A stretch of DNA of 64,000 bases from Citrus sinensis (Eukaryota; Streptophyta; Magnoliopsida; Sapindales; Rutaceae): positions 4,030,001 to 4,094,000 of the forward strand of contig NC_068563.1 in the NCBI RefSeq assembly GCF_022201045.2, in the 5' to 3' direction. Numbering within the stretch: the stretch's first letter is position 1; each line of letters begins with the position of its first letter. The notes under the pieces were generated by a model. The model searched no databases and was not told where the DNA came from. It saw nothing but the letters and a program-made list of their open reading frames with translations. Position numbers and translations under genes: made by a program. Of this stretch, positions 9,893 through 19,329 are shown one piece after another.

Positions 9893-12800
9893 TCATTCAG
9901 TTGAGTCACTGTCAGTATAGACAGGTTCCTCTTCCTCCTGCTTCAGAATCTCCTTTGCATATTTAAGAGCTTCATCTACAGTCTCAGGCTCCGAGGCAGT
10001 AACCAGTGAAACAAACAAATTACGAAAAGTTAGAAAACGGAACCACCTCTTGAACTTCACCGCAATGTAGTGGGCGGCATACTGAACCAGCGGCGTGTTG
10101 TTATTTCTTCTCCTAGTGCTGTGGTGATTATGACTGATCACCGGGTTGAAGTTTGCAAACCATTCACATCGAGAGAGAGGAACTTCTTGGATCTTTTCCT
10201 CTAGCATATCATAATTGCTGAGTATCAGAAGGAAGTTCTTTTGATTGAAGGTTGGATGAATGACAATGTTTTGGAAGAGCTGCCTGCTTGCCAACATCTT
10301 GTTGGTGCAAAACCCTTTGCTATCTTCAAAATATTCATCATAGTCGGTCAACGAAACACAAAAGAGGACCATATCAACATCTTCAAACATTTCTATCCAC
10401 TTGCAGTTCTCCCCAAGGATTCTTGGATTCACTGTAATGAGTTGATAGCTGCAAGTACTAAGCAAAAATTGGTAAGTTAGATGAACAATTCATAATCATA
10501 CACTGTTTCCCACTTTCACGCAACTTATGCCAAACATCCATCACTGCTGTAAAAGATTATTCATATTTGATTGCTAGAACATTTCATGCCAAAAAAGGGA
10601 AATAAATAAATAAACAGATATCAAGTATGAAAATTCCAATGCTTGCAGTAAATCTAACGTGTTCTTGAAGTTGAAAGGCAATTAATTGATTTTTTTTTTT
10701 TTTTTTTTTTTGTGTTTTGCCAAGCCAAGTAGGACCTAACTTAGCTTATAACTTCCAGTTCCAACAGCATTTCAGACTCAATTCACTGATGACAAAAACT
10801 CCACTCAAACTTGTTTAAGCCACTCAGAATTCAATCTGCAAGCCAGAACCACCACCCTTGAAGTCCTTTCATTCGATAGCTAAATCTCACAATGGCATTT
10901 ATAGAAAAAGCAATAGCAAAAAATAAGCAAAGTGCAATGCATTTTTGGCTTATACAAAGTAAATTTAAAGCACAGATTGGGAAGTAACCTGAGCAAGGGA
11001 TCATGCTGATTGGAAGAGTCACTTATGGAGTTCTCTTGTGTTTGCTCTGGAAATAAAAGCCCATCGGTTGACGTAAGTCCCCCAGTGTACATGATATCCA
11101 TATCTGAGGTCTCATAGCCAGCTGCCTTTGAAATCTCAACAGCCTGAGAGGGAAACTAATGTTCATATTAAAAAATTAACAAACAGTGTATTAAAAAGTA
11201 ACAAACAGTGTATTACAAGTCACAACAATCATCTTTCCTCGTTCAAGCTTTCAAGAAATAATACAAGAAGAGAACGGATGGTATAAATCCAGAATGCCTT
11301 TCATTTTAGTTTCAAACAATACTTTTATGAAATATGCCTTCTGAAGTGACATAGGATAAGAAAGCACATGCTCAATAAGTAGCCAAAATTTACGAATATT
11401 AAATATATACCTGGACTTTTAAATTACAGTACAGATCATACATATATCGACAATTATGACCTATCTATGGAATAAAGGATGCAATTCAAGATCACTGGAT
11501 GATCATCAGGCAAATGAAATAAACAATAAACTCCGCTACTGTATTTTAAGCATCAGCGGCAACGTGATGATATGAGACCACATTGTATGTAGCTTTTTAT
11601 GTGCAATAAAAACCCTCTTCATACTAAAGTACAATCACACTATTTATTGTACTTTTAATGAATGTTGTTAAACAATGAAATCTTAGACTAGTGGCAAAAT
11701 AATTTAATATGTTGTCTTTGTGAATAAGTACACTACATCTGATACAAATTTTCAAAATCAACTAACATGTTCTATAACATCTTTCCTTTTGAAATCTTGA
11801 GGTCCTAGAAACAACACCACAAGGTGACTTCATAATAGGATATAATATAAGCCATCCGATATTCACCTGTCAGATTAATTATACATGAATAATAGCACAT
11901 GTATTAGACAAAGTTTCTTACAATTTCCAATAATTCTTACCCGTTTATATATGGTACTTGTGCCAGAGTTGTGTTCACCAAGAAGAAGAAGTTTAACATT
12001 AACACCATTCACTTCATTGCCGCAGGGATTCTCAGAATCAGGAGGAGTTGGCAAAGACAATAAAGCACAAACTAGTTTCATTGTACTCTGTCAAGCACAT
12101 ACATGGTAATCACTGATCAGAAATTAAGGTATAGTTAAACTAAGAAAGCCAGTGCACATCAATATGCAGACATACCTTGTCCCATATACGCCCCTTTACA
12201 TTTTTCATTCCCTCTTTCTGGTAGGAACCATCGGCGCTGACCCAAAAGTGAGGTTGTCCTTCACATTGCACTCCTGCTAACTGCAGCATTAAACAGAATA
12301 GCATGGATCTTAATTTTAGAAATGCTGAATTTCAAATGAACATAAATCGTTCACTAAAATAACCTTAAGCATCCAGAGCTCTTTTCTAGTAATCTTCCGA
12401 TTATTGATCACGACATTTGTATTTCCGTTGCTAGCATTTCTCATTATCTGACCCCCGACATTCAGCTGGGGGCTTATAATCTGGCAAGGCCCGTGTCCTA
12501 TCTGTTCAATCAAGCTAGAATATTAATTTGATCATGGTGCAATGGAATTAAAAAAAAAAACTATAAAAGAAAATTAAACAGTAACAGCAGTTTCTGGTGT
12601 TTACCTCACCCCAAAAACCCAACACTTTATCGTACCAATAGGTTCCACAATTCAGCTTTTTTGGCGGGTTTGGGCAGCTCAGTAGTATAACCAACTCTCT
12701 CTTGGACAGAGGTTCTCCATTCACAAAAACACGATCTGGCGGTAACTGATTTGCTTTGCACGATATTTCTGATCTCATTATTTGTTTAACTTCTGTATCA

Positions 12801-13735
12801 GTCAGCAACCCTTTGGGCATCCCAGAACACTTCCACAGGCTTAGTCTCTTAGAAGCATCTAGCCTGAAACTATTGCAAGTAACACAGATTCTTCCTTCTG
12901 GCACCGAATCCATTGCCCATAGCACACAGTTAAAACAATACCTTTCACCACAAACAAAGCAGAACTCTTTCTTGGTGAACCGATTTCCTTTCAAGCATCG
13001 ATAGCATGAACCTTTCTTCCCTTTCCTTACTGCCTTTGGCTTCTCATGGATGCTTTCAAACTCAGAATAATCAGATACTTCATAAACTGCATCACTAGGG
13101 TCAGGGTCACGGAAAGTAATGACCGACGGTTTTCTAACATGGTCAGGAGCTTCTTCCTCATTAAATCCCTTCTCTTTGCAGGAAAAAACCTCAGATGAAA
13201 TACTGTGTGAACTTGCGCCTGATTCAACTGACTCTGAGTTAGCAGGATTCATATAATCATGAAATCCTGCATTAGTGCCATCGTTGCTATCATCAGGCAA
13301 TTCATTGTTTACAGGCAAATTATCTTGACAGTTGGGGCTATTTGATTCACCAGAACTTCCTATTCCATTAGATGACGTAGGCATGCACACATCTAGCCAG
13401 GAACCGACACAAGCAGCACATGTTCTTCCTTCAGGCATTGACCCCATTTCTTTCACCACACAGTTACAACAATACATTGCATCACAAAATATGCAAACGT
13501 CCATGTCAGAAGATCGATTTTCTTGCAAGCATTGACAGCACGAACTTTTCTTCCCATGCCTTTCAGCCTTTGCGTCAGAGCTATCAGATCCTTCATGGAC
13601 TGTATCACTTGTCTCAGGATCATCAGAAGTAACAACTGATGGTCCTCTAACACTGCAAGGAGTTTCTTCATCATTATAATATCCCTCCTCGTCTTGTGAT
13701 AGAGGCATGCTTATAGTTTGTTTCTCTTGATAAAC
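9893..13735 (-). other. XLG: XLG-derived portion of the fusion gene
   Basis: From about residue 733 the protein matches plant extra-large G-alpha proteins: KGSCYRCLKGNRF, RYCFNCVL, PEGRICVTC, LPPDRVFVNGEPL, CPNPPKKL..YWYDKV, IISPQLNVGG, GVQCEGQPHFWV, KLVCALLSLP, P-loop GEHNSGTST, switch-like MDIMYTGGLTSTDGLL, LGENCKWIEMFEDVDMVLFC, and a VDEALKYAKEILK tail. Compared with ordinary XLGs it lacks the long N-terminal region and the whole alpha-helical domain between P-loop and switch I. The NKxD guanine-specificity motif reads SNYD (1356-1359). XLGs pair with G-beta-gamma and function in immunity and development; nucleotide binding by this copy is doubtful. An alternative annotation would make this a separate XLG pseudogene whose first exon happens to read through. 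Confidence 0.85.
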
Positions 13736-15990
13736 AGGAGCCTCAAGAAGTTTCTTTTTTATCAAACGTAGCCTAGGCTCAACATCATTGATTTTCATCC
13801 GTTCACCAGGTTGTTCAGCAGAACAAGCAACTCCAATTTCACATATTGAGATCAAGCATTCCAGGATTATGCTACGTTGAGTACTGCCTGATGATGCCCT
13901 CTTGTACACCGTTTCCTCTTCTTCAATTTCCTTAAAAAAAAAAATATCCACAATCTCTTCCGCTCGTTCAGGCAAAGCTGATTTTACACAATTACGAAGG
14001 TTCAAATTATCCTTGAACATGTCATCACTGGGTCTGAGTCCTGTGAACATTTCTAGCAAAAGGATGCCGAAACTATAAACGTCGCCATATGATGAAACCT
14101 CATGTCCCATACCATACTCTGCATTAAACAAGTCAAATATTTCCTTAGCCAATCGCTAATGAACTTCAAAGATCGAACTGTAATTTATAAATACAAAAAT
14201 ATTATATAGATACCTGGAGCAATGTAGCCAGTAGTTCCTTCGACACCGATGGAGCGTGTTTGCTCATCAGCGGCTTCAAGAAATCTCGCTATGCCAAAGT
14301 CACTTACATATGCAGTCATTTCATCATCAAGAAGAATATTACTCGGTTTGAGGTCACAGTGAGCTATCGGTGGTTGACAATCAAGGTGCAAATACTTTAG
14401 TACACAGGCTACATCAATGGCTATGTTCAGTCTCTTAAGCGAATTTAAATTCCCTGGCGCCTTGTGTCTTTTATCCTCTTCAGTAATTGGATGCATCCAC
14501 TCCTCTAGGCTTCCATTAGCCATGAACTCATAAACGAGGGCCTTAAAGTCATTGCCTTGAAAATCAACTCCGGAACAAGCAGTGAAAACTTTGACAAGAT
14601 TTCGATGTCTGATGTTCCTTGTGACCTCACACTCAACTGCGAAACTCTTGGAAGCATCATGATGAAGAACGTTAAAAACCTTCACTGCAACTGCTGTTGT
14701 ACTCTCAAAGAGAATTCCTTTATAAACAGAGCCAAAGTTGCCTGCACCAATCAAATTTTCTGAGGAGAAACCTTTAGTGGCATTATAAAGCATTCGGTAT
14801 GACACGTATGGGAATGAAATGCTTGGAGTAGGATTCCCTCTTTTCTTCATGCACATCAACCGACAAAAAAGAGAAGATAGTGCCAAAGTAAGTACTAGAA
14901 GCCCAATGTCAATAACAATCACCAATTTCAGAGGAAGGGTTGATCTGTTCCGTTTACTTTTCTTAGAAACACATGTTGGCAGCTGAAATTCAGGTATGCC
15001 ACCGCAAAGCTTTTTGTTTCCGAAAACTGAAGTAGCACTGGCATTCTTAAAAATTCCTTCTATAGGTAACATGCTCTCAAAGTTGTTGTAAGAGAGATTC
15101 AAGTTTTGCAAAAATTTAAATCCAGCCAAAAATTCAGGAATTTCATCTGAAAGATTGTTTTGAGACAAATCCAGAACTCTAAGACCTCTTAAAGAACTCA
15201 AAGATGAACCAATAGGACCTGCGAATAAGTTTCCGTGCATGTCTAATTGTTCCAAACTAGTACAGCTACCAAAGTTATTAGAAATAGCACCTGACAAAAG
15301 GTTCCCAGAAACATTAAATATTGATAATGATGAGAGACCAACGAGTTGTGGAGATAAGGTGCCACTAAGATTATTATTAGAAAGATCAACTGCTACCAAG
15401 TTGTTGCATTGGCCAAAGCTTGGTGGGATGGTGCCCTGAAGAAAATTGTCACTTAAATCCAGTTGAATTAACATTTTCACATTTCCAATAGAAATTGGAA
15501 TATTTCCTGAAAATCTGTTTCCGTGTAAGTACAAAAATTTTAAATTTTGGAGATCTCCTATGGCATGGGGAATGGTACCTGACAGTTGATTGTTCCACAT
15601 TTCCAGCCTCTGCAAGTTGACAAACTTCCCAATCTCAGTAGGGATGTTTCCAACTATTTTATTATTTTGGAGATGTAATTTTTGAAGAAAGCTCAAATTT
15701 CCAATGTAAGGCGATATAGAGCCTCCAAGCTGAAGGGACTGCAAGTCCAAAATCGTGACTCTCTGGTGCCTCGGGGTACAAGTAATACCACGCCACTTGC
15801 AATAATGGATGGAGCTATTCCACGAGGCTAAAACTCCAAAAGGGTCATCAGTGATCTTGCACTTGAATTCAAGCAAGGCTACTCCATCTGTTGCATTCCC
15901 TGCAACAACTATAGAAGCCCTTACGTCAAGAAAAGAGAACACAAGGATAGCAGTTAGAGCAAAAAATGACCAATACACTTTGATGTCCAT
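9893..15990 (-). CDS. LRR receptor kinase fused in frame to an extra-large G-protein (XLG) module
   Basis: Proposed exons: 15990-14214, 14118-12605, 12501-12364, 12280-12176, 12087-11941, 11143-10989, 10448-9893. All introns are GT-AG, phases match, and the sum is 1,464 codons with stop. Residues 1-30 signal peptide; 35-72 LRR N-cap (CKWRGITC); about 78-312 ten LRRs; 354-378 TM helix; kinase with IGAGNFG 414-420, K437, HCD 544-546 (non-RD), DFG 564-566, APE across the first intron. The kinase tail reaches QEKQTI (722-727). The same exon then continues into an acidic linker, two Cys-rich modules (786-829, 964-1007) and XLG sequence; exons 3-7 are XLG exons with a P-loop at 1215-1223. Subfamily XII kinases are plasma-membrane pattern receptors; the fused part would be cytosolic, where XLGs act. 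It could instead be two transcripts or a decaying gene, but no stop or frameshift is seen. Confidence 0.75.
12873..13693 (-). repeat. In-frame duplication of the XLG Cys-rich module
   Basis: Unit 1 (13693-13404) and unit 2 (about 13176-12873) share the same order. An acidic lead with PSVVTSDDPETSD or PSVITFRDPDPSD is followed by KK.SC..C, C.FC or CFVC, YC.NC, and MPEGRTC..C or VPEGRICVTC. Each unit carries four C-x2-C pairs, a zinc-ligand pattern. The intervening 13403-13177 is a Ser/Asn/Asp-rich linker. XLGs normally have one such module. Confidence 0.8.
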
Positions 15991-17625
15991 GTTGGATACG
16001 GCAAATTTTTTAAGTTAGTAGCTGATATCTGGTGGAATTGTTTTTTCAAAATTTGAGGTTCAAGAACGGCAGGCAGGGCACTGAAGTCTGAGCTCGATCA
16101 AGTCAATGCAAACAGGAAAATAACTAAGAATGATAATTATGAGCTAGGAAACAGAGGTAAGGTCAGGATAAAACAAAAATCATTACGTGTAAACAGAATT
16201 AATTTTATATGACACATCTTATCATAAAGGAAAAGGAAACATTAGAAAATGATTATTAGGGTTTACACCATAACTGAAAGGCAATTTCCAATACAATTAC
16301 ATAGCCTTTTTGCTTTTTACTACATAATTTACTCTGGACCACTTAAGCTACATTTACGTCCAGCTCTAATACGCGTGTCTATGAATGAAAATAATTAGTA
16401 TGTGCTCGGTAGAATTATTAATGTGGGTTGGACCACAGTTGAAAGGCAATTTGCAATAGAACTTCACAGTTTTTTTGCTTTTCACTTCTTAAGTTACTCT
16501 GGACCCCATAAGCTGACTCAACAGTTAAGTCCAGCCCTAGGCGTGTATCTATGAATGAAAATGATAAGTATGTGTCAGGTCGAATTATTCTTAAAAAGGA
16601 AAAAATTACTAAGATGGTCTAGTGCTATATATGTTCATAAAGCTTTCAATTTATGGAGTCAGATTGCAATTGATTGCTATCTCTCTCGGGTTGGGTCTGA
16701 CCATGCAGAATCTCCACGGGTAATTTCCTCTTCCTCATCTGCTGTTAAGTTACTGAGAGAGAATGATTGTAACGATTTCACACCAGTTATATATCCATCT
16801 GCAGAGATTCTTTAATTGCTAACTTGATCAGTTTTATAAGTTTATTTCACTTATTTGAGGAATCAAAAGTAAGTTGTCATCACCTACAATCTATGTGACA
16901 ATGATTCACTTTAATTTGCAACGGGGGCCGAAGTGGGGTTCATTATGTGGGTCTAAAATTTGAAGTGTGTGAAATGGAAGTACTTAGACAAAACTTAAGA
17001 GATATATAGTGAAATTTCAATTGTTTAGTGTGGCTTTGCCAAGAAGGTTTTATAAAACTCTTGGACCCACGAATTTGGAGTGTCCTACTTCTACGGAATT
17101 CATAGAATTCAATAAGCAATTGATATTTGACGGTCAAGTGTGTAGTCTTGTTTGTAGTAGCGATCCTTATATATCTAATGGACAAAAATTAAGAGAGATA
17201 TATAGTTAAATTTCAATTTTTTTCTTTTTTTTAAAGGTAAGGGGGTGGGCAAACCCAAATACAATTTTTACCCTCCTTACCACCCCCAAGAATCGAATCC
17301 AGATTTTTAGTAGAGGTTACAGCTGTACTGCAGTCAACCTGACCACGCGCTTGGGGGCTAGTTAAATTTCAATTGTTTAGTGTGGCTTTGCTTCATTACA
17401 AACCCTTTTTAAATGCATCGTTACTCAGCATCATTTCATCAGAAAAATCATTACGAGCCTTGAGTCATTTATATCACATGATGACGTCAAATTCGGTTTC
17501 TTTACGGTGCATTATACGTTGTAGTCTTCTTGCTTCAGTAGCACTGATCATAGAAGCATTTTGTTGGTTGATTTTGACTTGTTTCTAATAGATTATTTAC
17601 CAACTTTATTCGCATAAAAATGTAG
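15991..17625. other. Divergent intergenic region between receptor kinase and REM copy
   Basis: Matches 31,946-33,768 over most of its length, so it belongs to the duplicated unit. It presumably holds the receptor-kinase promoter (minus strand). The stretch 16,640-16,800 has no counterpart in the other copy and sits where the REM first exon should be, which explains why this copy lacks exon 1. A SINE-like insertion is at 17,219-17,359. Confidence 0.6.
17219..17359 (-). mobile_element. SINE-like insertion with 15-bp target duplication
   Basis: A 141-bp insert is flanked by perfect copies of AGTTAAATTTCAATT (17204-17218 and 17360-17374). On the minus strand it begins AGCCCCCAAGCGCGTGGTCAG, includes GGATTCGATTCTTGG (resembling a Pol III box B) and ends in an A-rich tail, as tRNA-derived SINEs do. 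The duplicate locus at about 33,500 has the single uninterrupted target sequence, so it inserted after the duplication. Confidence 0.8.
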
Positions 17626-18224
17626 AGGATTCCACCATTCTTTGCGAGAAAGTTTGGACATGAACTTACTGATGCTGCTACATTAACACTTCCTAATGGC
17701 CGTCAATCGCAAGTGAGCTTGAAAAAAGATGGGAGAAATGTCTGGTTTCGTGATGGTTGGCATGAATTTGTAGAAATTCATTCAATCAACCCTGGATATT
17801 TCTTAGTTTTTAAATACGAGAAGAATTCAAGGTTTCGAGTTCATATATTTGATACGACTGCTTGCGAGATTAAGTATCCGTGTATGAGTGAATAATCTAA
17901 TATGCAATTGCTTGCCTTGCTTTTGAACTTTTGATATATACCAATTAGTTGCAAACATTTTTATTTTTTTAAATTTTGCAGTATGTTCCAGCGAAATTTG
18001 CTAATGAGTTTTTTAGTAGAGATGCCAAATCTGTCAAAGTGCAAGTACTTAATGAAACAGAGAGGTCTCTGCTTATCCGATGGAGACATAGGGGGGGTTT
18101 CTTTTTATCAAAGGGATGGGCTGAACTTTCGAAGGACAAGAAATTGGCTGAAGGAGATATATGCGTCTTCCAGCTTATCAGGAAGGAGGATGTTCTTCTA
18201 AAACTTTCAATATTTTGTGCTTAA
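17626..18224 (+). pseudogene. REM B3 gene copy lacking exon 1 and the linker
   Basis: Near-identical to the intact gene at 32,965-34,731. The first-B3 exon (17626-17895; [40 protein letters not shown]) hits TAA right after CMSE because about 360 bases encoding the linker were deleted. The second-B3 exon (17982-18224; [31 protein letters not shown]) is open. Exon 1 with the ATG is missing. The breaks probably abolish function, though each B3 half stays readable. Confidence 0.88.
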
Positions 18225-18327
18225 AGAGAGTGAATTTTAGCTGTTGACTGTAAGTTGGTGATGCTTTGAATCTAATGTCATGAGTGAGAGTGAATGACAG
18301 CTTGAATTTTGTTTCACATTTTGTAAC

Positions 18328-18872
18328 TGTCAATATTGGCATTCATCTAGAAGCTTTGAATGCATCTAGAAGCTTTGAATAAACAAGTTTTTTGCACACG
18401 GCTTTGAAGATTGAAAATGCTGAAATTGTTGAGGAAGAAAGAAGACTTTGGCAGCTGCAAAAGAGGAAGAAGAATGAAGAAAAATCAAAGGCGGTTTAAA
18501 ATATAATAATATTTTATAAGCCAATTTTGGCTATATAAAGGGAGCTCTTCATTTGGTTTTAATTATTCAATTCCATTTTGAGAGGCATTCAATTTTGTAG
18601 AGAGAGTCGAGAGTTGTGAGAAATAATTCTTGCAGAGCAGAGAGTCTAGTGAGTGAGAGATTGGGTGTATTGGGGTTTTGGGTTGTGAGCCAAAATATTA
18701 CAATACTTGTAATCCTTATTTCACTAGTAAAATATTTTCTTCTGTTTTCGCCCGTGGACGTAGGCTAAAAGCCGAACCACGTAATTTCTGGTATTCTCTT
18801 TTGTGTTTGTTCTTTATTTTCTTATAATTTTACTTTAACTGCGTGTCTGCTTCACCCACCAATTTCCTAACA
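18328..18872 (+). repeat. Copia 5' LTR
   Basis: 545 bp, TG...CA. It begins with an 18-base word (ATCTAGAAGCTTTGAAT) repeated twice. A TATA box (TATATAAAG) lies at 18532-18540, which would start transcription within the LTR. Same length as the 3' LTR with no difference seen. Confidence 0.95.
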
Positions 18873-18873
18873 G

Positions 18874-18885
18874 TGGTATCAGAGC
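18874..18885 (+). other. Primer-binding site (initiator Met tRNA)
   Basis: TGGTATCAGAGC, one base after the 5' LTR. This is the standard complement of the 3' end of plant initiator tRNA-Met used by Copia elements to prime minus-strand synthesis. Confidence 0.93.
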
Positions 18886-18925
18886 TATTGGTTGTATTTT
18901 TGGAGTCAGGAATTGTTCACGTATT

Positions 18926-19068
18926 CACGTATACGGTGTACGGCACTATTCACGTATACGGCATACGATACTATTCACGTATACGGAGTACGGCACTATT
19001 CACGTATACGGAGTACGGCACTATTCACGTATACGGTGTACGGTACTATTCATGTATACGGTACTATT
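18926..19068 (+). repeat. 25-bp minisatellite in the Copia leader
   Basis: Five consecutive 25-base units of the type CACGTATACGG.GTACGG.ACTATT start at 18926, 18951, 18976, 19001 and 19026, followed by an 18-base partial unit. It lies in the untranslated leader between primer site and gag and encodes nothing required. Confidence 0.93.
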
Positions 19069-19329
19069 CACGTGAAACGGTGGAAGCGATCCAAGAATTT
19101 TGCGGTGCAAAGCAGGGAATAGTGGTGTGAGTAAAGCAACTGTGTGATTCTGTACATGTCTAGGAAAGTTCTGTCACAAAGGCGATAAGAGCTTAAGGAG
19201 TCTGGGTTTTAAGTGGGACCATTGTGACCCCTCCAGTCTTTCCTGGGAACTTTCCTGGTGTGCATTCTCACACATACTCACAACTATTCAAGGTGGTACA
19301 CTAGCTTGTGTACAGTATTTATCAATAAA

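Noticed and set aside
10241-10480. Plus-strand open frame opposite the XLG exon
   Set aside because: It is antisense to a well-supported XLG exon and has no recognisable domain.
18926-19068. Regular 25-bp repeats that could suggest a CRISPR-like array
   Set aside because: The units are head-to-tail without unique spacers, lie in a retrotransposon leader, and the genome is eukaryotic.
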